Source: Owenweeksia sp. (GTDB lineage Bacteria > Bacteroidota > Bacteroidia > Flavobacteriales > Schleiferiaceae). From it: DNA of 64,000 bases. Under the pieces are notes generated by a model. The model saw only the letters and a list, made by a program, of their open reading frames with translations, was not told the DNA's origin and did no database searches. A program made the position numbers and the translations under genes. The stretch covers positions 40,066-104,065 of the forward strand of contig NZNV01000033.1 of assembly GCA_002695025.1 (NCBI GenBank), given 5' to 3'. Numbering within the stretch: position 1 is the first letter of the stretch; each line of letters begins with the position of its first letter. Positions 1 through 7,171 of this stretch are shown here, piece by piece.

Positions 1-1044
1 ACCTTTACCGCGCACCAGCTTGATAAGATCGTTGCCTTCAATGAATTTCTGCATCTCGCTACGGAAGATCTCACCGAGGCGGTAGGCGTTCTCCGCCAGT
101 TTTTCATCTTTGATCACCTCCAGCGCGGCCATGGCTACCACGGCTGCCAGCGGGTTACCTCCAAAGGTGGAACCGTGTTGTCCGGGTTTGATCACTTCCA
201 TGATATGCTTATCGGCCAGTACTGCTGAAACGGGATAAGCGCCTCCACTCAGTGCTTTGCCCAGGGTTACCATATCGGGCTTTACGCCTTCATAATCACA
301 GGCCAGGAGTTTACCCGTGCGGGCAATACCGGTTTGAATCTCGTCTGCAATAAATAGGGCCTTATGCTCTTTACAGAGGTTGAAGCATGTCTTCAGGTAG
401 CCCTCATTCGGCACCATTACTCCGGCCTCACCCTGTATAGGCTCCACCAGGAAACCGGCTACATTCTTATTCTCGTTCAGCACCTTTTCCAAAGCAGATA
501 CATCATTGTAGGGTATCTTTATAAAGCCGGGTGTATACGGACCAAAATGCTTACGGGCATCAGGATCATTACTGAAGGAGATCACCGTAGTGGTACGCCC
601 GTGGAAGTTGTTTTCCGCTACAATGATCACCGCTTCATTCTCCGGAATACCACGTTTTTCGTAGGCCCATTTACGGCATATCTTGATAGCCGTTTCCACG
701 GCTTCAGCACCGGTATTCATGGGTAATAACTGCTCATAACCGAAATATTCCGAAGCGTATTTCTCGTACTCACCCAGGCGGGAATTATAAAAAGCACGGC
801 TGGTAAGCGTAAGCTTTTCAGCCTGATCCTTTAACGCTCCTACAATGCGCGGGTGGCAATGCCCCTGGTTTACCGCTGAATAGGCCGAAAGGAAATCGTA
901 GTACTTTTTTCCTTCCACATCCCATACGTAAACACCTTCACCACGGTCCAGCACCACGGGTAGCGGGTGGTAATTATGCGCTCCGTAGCGATCTTCCAGT
1001 TGCATGGCTTGTTCTGAGGTAAGGGTTTCTTCCAGTACTGACAT
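1..1044 (-). CDS. rocD: Ornithine--oxo-acid aminotransferase (3' end outside window)
   Basis: Class III PLP-dependent aminotransferase, expected to move the delta-amino group of ornithine to 2-oxoglutarate, giving glutamate semialdehyde. Translated from the complement, the start is ATG at 1044 ([12 protein letters not shown]). The reading frame stays open for 348 codons to the window edge, so the C-terminus is missing. Visible family signatures are the Asp that holds the PLP ring nitrogen ([14 protein letters not shown]) and the Schiff-base lysine in [12 protein letters not shown]. Also visible is the substrate region NQGHCHP near the N-terminus, typical of ornithine aminotransferases. It diverges from the RNA methyltransferase gene at 1143. 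Family assignment is strong; the ornithine specificity is inferred from overall resemblance. Confidence 0.93.
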   Translation of the reverse strand, partial: MSVLEETLTSEQAMQLEDRYGAHNYHPLPVVLDRGEGVYVWDVEGKKYYDFLSAYSAVNQGHCHPRIVGALKDQAEKLTLTSRAFYNSRLGEYEKYASEYFGYEQLLPMNTGAEAVETAIKICRKWAYEKRGIPENEAVIIVAENNFHGRTTTVISFSNDPDARKHFGPYTPGFIKIPYNDVSALEKVLNENKNVAGFLVEPIQGEAGVMVPNEGYLKTCFNLCKEHKALFIADEIQTGIARTGKLLACDYEGVKPDMVTLGKALSGGAYPVSAVLADKHIMEVIKPGQHGSTFGGNPLAAVVAMAALEVIKDEKLAENAYRLGEIFRSEMQKFIEGNDLIKLVRGKG

Positions 1045-1106
1045 ATCGTGATCTTTTATGTGTTTTAAACCGACATTCTCTATTACTATAAAAAGACGGG
1101 AGGCGG

Positions 1107-1136
1107 TTTGTTCGGTGGGCAAATCATGTACCTTTG
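1107..1136 (+). promoter_or_regulatory. Bacteroidota-type promoter for the RNA methyltransferase gene
   Basis: TTTG at 1107-1110 and TACCTTTG at 1129-1136, 18 nt apart, match the -33 (TTTG) and -7 (TAnnTTTG) boxes of the Bacteroidota primary sigma factor. The ATG at 1143 is only 6 nt downstream, so the transcript would be nearly leaderless. This also argues against the in-frame TTG at 1134 as start. Confidence 0.6.
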
Positions 1137-1142
1137 CCGGCT

Positions 1143-2585
1143 ATGTCGCAGCAACGCTTATTCCATCGCTACCAGAGGGTTGAACTCACCATAGATGACC
1201 TCGCCTTTGAGGGTAAAGGTATTGCGAAAATCCAGACCGAAAAAGGGCAATTTGTAGTTTTTGTACCTAATACCATTCCCGGACAAAGAGTTTTGGTGAA
1301 GATTACGAAGGCGAAAAGCTCGTACGCAGAATCCAAATTGCTGAAGGTATTGGAGAAAAGCGCGGTGGAAACGGAAAACCCCTTCCACCCTATTCCGGGC
1401 GCACCGTATATCACTCTGCCTATAGACGAGCAACACCGCTACAAACGCAAAACCACCATTGAGCTGTTCAGGCGTATCGGTAAAATAGCGGATGCAGAAG
1501 ATAAGCTGGATGAATTCATTTCGTCACCGGCTTTGTACCACTATCGCAACAAGATGGAATATTCCTTTTCTGCGGTGGTCTATGATCGTGAAAAAGATGA
1601 GGAATACGAAGGCTTTGCGTTGGGATTCAAGAAACGCGGGCAATGGCTCTCCGTAGAACCCATGCAAAAGGATTCCGGGCTTTTTGATAAGCAACTGGAA
1701 GACCGTATGCCAGACATACAGCGCTTTTTCAGCGAGGCAGGCCACAGTGGATGGCACGCCAAAAAGCACAGTGGTTTCTGCCGTTTTCTTACGGTAAAAA
1801 AGTCCTTTCGGGACGATACTTTGCTGGTAAACCTCACCACTTCGGGTAGTGAAGTGAAGCGTTTTGACAAGGCTGGTTTTACGGCTTTGATGCAAAACAT
1901 CCTGGGCAACCGCCTGGCCGGATTGCTGCATACGGTGAACGATGACCCGGGAGACCGCCCCAACACCACGGATGGGACCCGCGAAATACTGTTGGGTAAA
2001 CCGGAGCTCATCGAAAGCATCTGTGGCCTCAAATTCCGTATCAGCCCGGAAAGCTTTTTCCAGACCAATCCACAAAGCGCTGAGCGACTGTATACCAAAG
2101 CCCTGGATTATGTTTTTGAAAAAGACCTGGGTGAAAAACCAGTGGTGCTGGACCTTTTTTCCGGTACGGGCACCATTACCCAGCTGTTGGCCCAACGTTC
2201 TCAGGATAAGACCATCATTGGGGTGGAAATAGTACCCGAAGCGGTGGAAGATGCCCGATCTACTGCAGCACTAAACGGTTTGGATAACCTGGATTTTTAC
2301 GCCAATGATGTGGGTAAGTTCCTTTTGGAAAACCCACACTATACCGGCAAGATCGGTACCCTTATCATGGATCCGCCCCGGGCCGGTATAGCGCCCAAAA
2401 CCCTGCGCAAAGTAATACGACTGGATGCAGAACGTATGGTGTATATTTCGTGTAACCCTGCCACCCAGGCGCGGGACATGGTAACGCTGCAGGAGCAAGG
2501 CTATCAACTCAAAAAGTACAGCCTCGTGGATCAGTTTCCGCATACTGCACACATTGAAAGTGTGGCCCTTTTTGAGAAAGCTTAA
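1143..2585 (+). CDS. RlmD/TrmA-family 23S rRNA (uracil-5-)-methyltransferase, Fe-S-less form
   Basis: SAM-dependent RNA m5U methyltransferase of the RlmD/RlmCD/TrmA family, 480 aa from ATG 1143. An N-terminal TRAM domain (about residues 8-66, RVELTIDDLAFEGKGIAKI) is followed by a central RNA-binding part. The Rossmann methyltransferase domain carries motif I VLDLFSGTGTITQLLA (near 335), DPPRAG (near 409) and the nucleophile loop YISCNPATQ (near 435), and it ends QFPHTAHIESVALFEK. The four cysteines that bind 4Fe-4S in E. coli RlmD are not present: the only cysteines are at about 217, 300 and the catalytic one near 438. The segment where CxxxxxCxxC is expected reads PIPGAPYITLPIDEQ. It is therefore probably a cluster-free paralogue; which uridine it modifies cannot be told from sequence. 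Confidence 0.9.
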   Translation: MSQQRLFHRYQRVELTIDDLAFEGKGIAKIQTEKGQFVVFVPNTIPGQRVLVKITKAKSSYAESKLLKVLEKSAVETENPFHPIPGAPYITLPIDEQHRYKRKTTIELFRRIGKIADAEDKLDEFISSPALYHYRNKMEYSFSAVVYDREKDEEYEGFALGFKKRGQWLSVEPMQKDSGLFDKQLEDRMPDIQRFFSEAGHSGWHAKKHSGFCRFLTVKKSFRDDTLLVNLTTSGSEVKRFDKAGFTALMQNILGNRLAGLLHTVNDDPGDRPNTTDGTREILLGKPELIESICGLKFRISPESFFQTNPQSAERLYTKALDYVFEKDLGEKPVVLDLFSGTGTITQLLAQRSQDKTIIGVEIVPEAVEDARSTAALNGLDNLDFYANDVGKFLLENPHYTGKIGTLIMDPPRAGIAPKTLRKVIRLDAERMVYISCNPATQARDMVTLQEQGYQLKKYSLVDQFPHTAHIESVALFEKA

Positions 2586-2634
2586 GCTAAAGGATTTTTA
2601 GAAATATGCCCTTCAGAGCATTCCAAATAAAATA

Positions 2635-2661
2635 CCCCCTGAAATTAAAAACTTCAGGGGG
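2635..2661 (-). terminator. Intrinsic terminator downstream of the lipoprotein gene
   Basis: CCCCCTGAA (2635-2643) pairs with TTCAGGGGG (2653-2661), a perfect 9-bp stem. Read on the minus strand it is followed by TATTTTATTT, so it probably ends the transcript of the gene at 2696-3283. It also lies behind the converging methyltransferase gene and may act on both. Confidence 0.7.
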
Positions 2662-2695
2662 CAGTATAGTATAAATACTTTGTTATTTCAGACCC

Positions 2696-3283
2696 TTAAC
2701 AGGGTTGAAAACCGTAATCATGATAATTTTCCATCCAAAACACGTAATGTGTACGGTGGCTTGGCTCCTGCCCGTTTATACAAGGGCCATTAGCCTCCCA
2801 ATCAGACCAACCCCAGAACCTTCTTCCAGAGATACTGCTTTGATTAGCATCGTTTACTACATAAATAAAATCAAACTCATGGGTTGACTTATAATTGGGG
2901 TTCCTATCAATGTTCTGATATTGCGTGGTTTGGTTGGAACCAATCTCCACCGTGGTCATAACGTAATTCTGACGGTCTACATCCACAAAATACAGGAAGG
3001 CTCCTGAGGCATCATCCACCGCTACATATCCGCGGGCGTCTGTACCTACTTTAACCTCCGTTACAGAATAGGTCATATTGTTCTCTTTGGTGATGACCGA
3101 CTGACCAAACTGGTAGCTCTGGCTGTAATACGAATTCAGAAAGGTGATCACATCGCGGCCTAAGGCTTTTTCAGTTTTTTCTACCGTTGGCTTTTCCAGC
3201 CTGGAATGGTTATCCTTAGAACAGGATGTAGCCGCCACAACAAACAAGGTAGCTGCAAAAAATAAATACTTCATTTTTTTCAT
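2696..3283 (-). CDS. Small secreted lipoprotein, unknown function
   Basis: 195 aa. The N-terminus is a lipoprotein signal peptide: basic MKKMK, a hydrophobic stretch (LFFAATLFVVA) and lipobox TSC followed by SKD, so an envelope lipoprotein is expected. The mature part contains a beta-rich region (residues about 60-140, with repeated Tyr/Val/Thr) and ends in a tryptophan- and cysteine-bearing segment (FWGWSDWEANGPCING ... YGFQPC). The two late cysteines could form a disulfide. I do not recognise the family. It is a single gene with its own terminator at 2635-2661. Confidence 0.75.
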   Translation of the reverse strand: MKKMKYLFFAATLFVVAATSCSKDNHSRLEKPTVEKTEKALGRDVITFLNSYYSQSYQFGQSVITKENNMTYSVTEVKVGTDARGYVAVDDASGAFLYFVDVDRQNYVMTTVEIGSNQTTQYQNIDRNPNYKSTHEFDFIYVVNDANQSSISGRRFWGWSDWEANGPCINGQEPSHRTHYVFWMENYHDYGFQPC

Positions 3284-3733
3284 AAAGAGTAGAATTTAAA
3301 TGTTAAGAGTTATTTCAAAAAACGGTCAAACATAGAAAAAAATAAGTTCCAATCTCACACGGAAAACGAATCAAAGCATTGACTTTTAGTTGTTTAAAAT
3401 AAATTACAGTAATGTTTATTAATAGCCAATGCATTGCCTGTATGGATGAAAAAATAGTGTTATATAATTGAGCAAAACGCTGCCGTGTATTCGTAAATTG
3501 ATCCCTCTGTAAAGAGCTTAGATTAGACAATTTTATCGCGTGAATCAACTTTAAAGTCCTTTGCCGGCATAGTAAAAATTCCCCCTGGATTGATGAAGCG
3601 GTATGATCACCTGAATTTTCGGGTATAGTCCGATGATTGTACAAACCTTCTCATAAAATCATCTTCTTTCAACATATTTCCTTTCCAAGCGTTAAAACCA
3701 GACAATCGGGTTACACCGATTGGATTTAAGAAT
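3284..3733. other. Intergenic region without a convincing gene
   Basis: About 450 nt between the divergent lipoprotein gene and the membrane-exporter gene. It is AT-rich. One minus-strand open frame (3315-3644) has no recognisable domain, signal peptide or ribosome-binding context and is treated as chance. The right end carries the promoter box at 3734. Confidence 0.5.
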
Positions 3734-3741
3734 TACTTTTG
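3734..3741 (+). promoter_or_regulatory. -7 promoter box of the small membrane exporter gene
   Basis: TACTTTTG at 3734-3741 matches TAnnTTTG. It sits 12 nt before ATG 3754 and supports that start over the TTG at 3739. No clear -33 TTTG was seen at the right distance. Confidence 0.5.
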
Positions 3742-3753
3742 CCGCCCTCTTAT

Positions 3754-4218
3754 ATGATTATAGAACTTATACATACTTTCCTCATCAGCATTTCCCCTTT
3801 CGGGGAGGCGCGCGTGGGCATTCCCTTTGGTATTATACAAGGCGTACACCCATTACTGGCCTTTTCGGTAGGGCTGATAGCTAACCTCCTGGTATTTCCC
3901 ATTTTCATTTTTTTACTGAACCGGTTCAATAAGAATCTCTGGCGTTTTCACCTCTATCGCAAACACAGCCTTAAACTGGCCCGCAGGTCTAAAAAATTAC
4001 TGGGCCACAAAGTGAAAAAGTATGGCTTTTGGGGCCTTATGATCTTTGTAATGATACCACTACCCGTTACCGGGGCTTACATGGGTACCATTGCCGCCTA
4101 TATTTTTCGCTTAAAACCCGGCAGGGCATTAGCCGCTGTCAGCCTTGGGGTGCTCATCTCCTGCTCCTTGGTAGCAGCCGGAGCTTACCTGGGGAAAAAA
4201 GGCATTGAATTAATCTGA
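3754..4218 (+). CDS. Small multi-drug export family membrane protein (PF06695-like)
   Basis: 154 aa integral membrane protein. The motif SPFGEARVGIPFGI in the first part, a hydrophobic pair of helices (residues about 28-58), a basic cytosolic loop (RFHLYRKHSLKLARRSKK) and IPLPVTGAYMGTIAAYIF in the second half fit the small multi-drug export family. The two half-buried motifs (PFGEARVG and IPLPVTGA) are arranged like a DedA/SNARE-like inverted pair. The substrate is unknown; export function is only the family label. The ATG at 3754 is chosen because of the -7 box just upstream. It lies 77 nt before the metal transporter gene on the same strand. Confidence 0.8.
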   Translation: MIIELIHTFLISISPFGEARVGIPFGIIQGVHPLLAFSVGLIANLLVFPIFIFLLNRFNKNLWRFHLYRKHSLKLARRSKKLLGHKVKKYGFWGLMIFVMIPLPVTGAYMGTIAAYIFRLKPGRALAAVSLGVLISCSLVAAGAYLGKKGIELI

Positions 4219-4295
4219 CCGGATGGAAACCGGTAAACCTTGAATCCCGCGGTATATGTACCTTTCGGCCGTATACTGCGAATGAATCAATTGGT

Positions 4296-5186
4296 GTGAC
4301 GCAAAACTCTGGAAGCACGAAAGGATTAAAGACCACTTTGGTGGGTATTATTGCCAGCGCCTTACTGGCCCTGATCAAGGCTTTGGGAGGCATTTTCGGC
4401 AACTCCTATGCCCTTATTGCAGATGCTATTGAGTCAGCTGCCGATGTATTTACCAGTGCCATGTTGTGGATGGGCCTGAAATGGTCTGCCAAGCCGCCAG
4501 ATGAGAATCACCCCTACGGCCACGGTAAAGCCGAAGCACTGGTGGCCATTGGTATTTCCGTGGCGCTTATGGTAGCAGCGGGAATTATTATACGAGACAG
4601 TATATTTCATATCCAAAGACCGCACAAAACACCGGCCCCGTTTACACTGGTGATCCTGGTATTGGTGATTCTCACCAAAGAACTATTGTACCGCTACGTG
4701 ATCAGAACGGGAGCGGAGATCAACAGCGGGGCGGTAAAAGCGGATGCCTTTCACCATCGTAGTGATGCCATTACCTCCGCAGCGGCCTTTGTAGGTATCA
4801 GCATTGCGCTCATCGGTGGAGAAGGTTTTGAAGTAGCAGATGATTATGCCGCCTTGTTAGCCGGAGCCTTCATCATCTACAATGCTTATGGTATTGCCCG
4901 CCCGGCCATTGGTGAGTTGCTGGACGAAGAAATGGATCCGGAACTGCACGATCAGATCAAAAGTTATGCTTCTGAAGTAGATGGCGTAAGACGTATCCAA
5001 CAATTGCGTACACGCAAAATGGGAACCGTCTACCATATTGACCTGCACGTTTGGGTGGATGCCCTGCTCACGGTACGTGAAGGCCATATTATAGCCCACC
5101 GCGTAAAGGATCACATCCTGGAAAGTGTATCGCAGGTACAGGATGTGCATATCCATATTGAACCGGATTCCGAGCCCGGTAATTGA
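4296..5186 (+). CDS. Cation diffusion facilitator (CDF) metal transporter
   Basis: 296 aa inner-membrane divalent metal/proton antiporter. Six predicted helices are visible. The first metal-site motif is ALIADAIESAADVFTS (Asp-x3-Asp type) in helix 2, then HPYGHGKAEALVAI in the following loop. The second site is AFHHRSDAITSAAAF (HxxxD) in helix 5. A C-terminal cytosolic domain with DLHVWVDALLTVREGH and DVHIHIEPDSEP completes the CDF layout. The start is taken as GTG 4296: the nearby ATG at 4283 runs into TGA after five codons, and a weak -7 box (TACCTTTC at 4259) lies upstream. Metal specificity (Zn, Fe, Mn, Co) cannot be decided here. Confidence 0.93.
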   Translation: MTQNSGSTKGLKTTLVGIIASALLALIKALGGIFGNSYALIADAIESAADVFTSAMLWMGLKWSAKPPDENHPYGHGKAEALVAIGISVALMVAAGIIIRDSIFHIQRPHKTPAPFTLVILVLVILTKELLYRYVIRTGAEINSGAVKADAFHHRSDAITSAAAFVGISIALIGGEGFEVADDYAALLAGAFIIYNAYGIARPAIGELLDEEMDPELHDQIKSYASEVDGVRRIQQLRTRKMGTVYHIDLHVWVDALLTVREGHIIAHRVKDHILESVSQVQDVHIHIEPDSEPGN

Positions 5187-5208
5187 TCAATTTACAATAT
5201 TGTCATCC

Positions 5209-5263
5209 TGAGCGGAGTCGAAGGATGATTGTATTAAGTATGGCCGCACTTCGACTCCGCTCA
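5209..5263. repeat. Perfect 15-bp inverted repeat between convergent genes
   Basis: TGAGCGGAGTCGAAG (5209-5223) and CTTCGACTCCGCTCA (5249-5263) are exact reverse complements separated by 25 nt. The flanking context GTCATCCTGAGC...GTCGAAGGATGA has the look of the short palindromic repeats that recur in many Bacteroidota genomes. It lies between converging genes (CDF transporter and esterase), so it could also act as a two-way terminator. Confidence 0.7.
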
Positions 5264-5274
5264 GTGTGAACAAT

Positions 5275-6087
5275 TCATTTTGTATAAATTTTCTCAAAAG
5301 CGTCCGACACCGCTTCGTGCAGTGCATCCGCATGATCACGATTGGGGAAATACTCAAAATATAAACGTACGGGATCCCCGTATTTCCCCTCTAGTTTTCT
5401 GTGCAGGGATGCGGCACCTTCCTCCATCACCTTACCTTCCTTACCTACCCCAATGTATACGGACTTGGGTGAGGATCCCGTTTCCGGTTCTGTATCCAGT
5501 AAAGAACCGGCATCCCACCACAAACTGGGGCTGATAATGATGTAATGATCAAACATTTCCGGCTTTTTGAAAAGGATTTCCGTGCTTACCAAACCACCCA
5601 AAGATTGCCCGATGAGCGTCCGTTCCCCTTCCTGAAGGGAATAGCGGTTTTCCACCAGGGCTTGCACTTCCTCTTCCAGGAAACGGATAAAGTCTGCAGA
5701 ACGCCCGTTGGTTGGGAGTTTCTCCTGATCCTCCGCTACGGTGGTGGGGAAAGTCATATCCCGCTCCCGGTCCACGTTGGCAATGCCTACCACAATGGAA
5801 GGAGGCAGGTTATGGATCCAGCTGAAGGAATGGAATTGTACCAATCCACTGATGTGGATCATATCCTCATCCAGCGAACCGTCCAGCAAGTAGATCACCG
5901 GATACACCGAATCCTGGGAGTATTCGTGGGGCAGGTATACATGGAGAATGCGTTTCTCGCCCAATACTTCTGACGAGAATTCCAGTGTTTCCCCTATCAG
6001 TAAAGGTGTGCTTTGAACGGAGGGTTCAGCTTCCTGGGCTAAGCTTTGCAGGGAAACCAGGGAGAAGAGCAAGAAAAGTTTTTTCAT
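5275..6087 (-). CDS. Secreted alpha/beta-hydrolase, putative esterase (PF00756-like)
   Basis: 270 aa with a Sec signal peptide (MKKLFLLFSLVSLQSLAQ, cleavage after SLAQ). The fold is the esterase-D/siderophore-esterase type: RILHVYLPHEYSQDS, VIYLLDGS, then the nucleophile elbow TLIGQSLGGLVST (Ser near residue 163), a SPSLWWD segment and a late histidine in FPNRDHADALHEAV. These residues give a plausible Ser/His pair. Relatives include enzymes that hydrolyse trilactone siderophores or other acyl esters, but nothing here fixes the substrate. The ATG at 6087 starts directly with the signal peptide. It stands alone on the minus strand. Confidence 0.85.
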   Translation of the reverse strand: MKKLFLLFSLVSLQSLAQEAEPSVQSTPLLIGETLEFSSEVLGEKRILHVYLPHEYSQDSVYPVIYLLDGSLDEDMIHISGLVQFHSFSWIHNLPPSIVVGIANVDRERDMTFPTTVAEDQEKLPTNGRSADFIRFLEEEVQALVENRYSLQEGERTLIGQSLGGLVSTEILFKKPEMFDHYIIISPSLWWDAGSLLDTEPETGSSPKSVYIGVGKEGKVMEEGAASLHRKLEGKYGDPVRLYFEYFPNRDHADALHEAVSDAFEKIYTK

Positions 6088-6281
6088 GAGCTTAAATTTG
6101 GAATGGCAATTTAGGGTTTCCGGGTTCAGCCTGTTGCCATGGTAATCACAGTTTACATGTTTACAAAGCTTTTAACAGGCCCTGCTAAGGATCAAGGTCC
6201 CAAAGCTCGCCTCAAAATCTATATCTTTCCCGGTCAAATCCAGGTGCTCGATGAAGAGCACTGCAAAAAATTATCCGAAAA

Positions 6282-7133
6282 ATGCATTTAGAAAAGCCCA
6301 TTGTAATACTCCTTATACTCTACACCGTCATTGAAGTATTCTTTGGGGTGAGCTACCTTAGTATCCCTTACTGGATACGATACGGAGAGTTTCCCGATGT
6401 TTTTGAATTCTCAAATACACTCATGCGGCTATTTAGGATTTTAGCCCACGTTTTAACCTTCATCGGGATCTTTAAACTCGTGCGGAGCAAAACCATTGAA
6501 CTGCTCCCTGTTTTTAAGTTTCCGATCTATTTTTTTGTGGCCGGGAGTATTTTCTGGTTTATAGCCTCTTCATTAAGCTCCAAATACTCCTTCTTCCTGC
6601 TTCATGAAAACGCCCGCTGGTACCTGTATATTTATAAACTGATCAGCCTGGCCCTGCTGGCCATGATCTTCATTCATTTTTTAAGAACCAGTAAAGTGAA
6701 GTCATACCATGAGGGAGAAAATGTAAAAAAAGGAGCACGACTCTTGAATTGGATAATTGATTCCGCGGTTATTTTAACCTTTGGCTTTACCAATATCCGG
6801 ATATTGGCAGACGGTTTTATATTTGAGGACATACCGTTTTTAAACTCCAGCCCGGGCTGGTTTTTCACCCTTAATATATTGGGCTACTATTTCATCCTGG
6901 AGCTTCTCTTTCAACAGACTATCGGGAAATTACACAACAATGCCACCGTCCGTTATACCGGTACTAAATTGAGATCCATATTTATACGCACCATTTGCCG
7001 TTTTATTCCCTTTGAAGCATTTTCATTTTTTGGCAAGGAAGGCTGGCATGATATGATATCCAATACAGCCGTAAAAAGGAGTGCCAAGCACGGAACCGGA
7101 GAAGAAGAAATGCTTGAAAAAACAATGGTATAG
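6282..7133 (+). CDS. RDD-family membrane protein
   Basis: 283 aa, ATG 6282. The first half (residues 1-130) holds about four hydrophobic helices with no family signature I can name. The second half is an RDD domain: RLLNWIIDSAVILTFGF (Arg...Asp) opens it, GKLHNNATVRYTGTKL lies in the loop, and RFIPFEAFSFFG...GWHDMISNTAVK closes it, the usual ending of RDD proteins. RDD proteins are inner-membrane proteins of mixed or unknown role (some affect ion or solute transport). The N-terminal extension is unusual compared with the single-domain form of about 150 aa. Confidence 0.75.
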   Translation: MHLEKPIVILLILYTVIEVFFGVSYLSIPYWIRYGEFPDVFEFSNTLMRLFRILAHVLTFIGIFKLVRSKTIELLPVFKFPIYFFVAGSIFWFIASSLSSKYSFFLLHENARWYLYIYKLISLALLAMIFIHFLRTSKVKSYHEGENVKKGARLLNWIIDSAVILTFGFTNIRILADGFIFEDIPFLNSSPGWFFTLNILGYYFILELLFQQTIGKLHNNATVRYTGTKLRSIFIRTICRFIPFEAFSFFGKEGWHDMISNTAVKRSAKHGTGEEEMLEKTMV

Positions 7134-7171
7134 GAAAGTACATCCTTCAAACCGAGATGGAAAGATGGTCA

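Noticed and set aside
3315..3644. 109-residue minus-strand open frame between two genes
   Set aside because: No signal peptide, domain, promoter box or gene-like context; the composition is that of AT-rich intergenic DNA.
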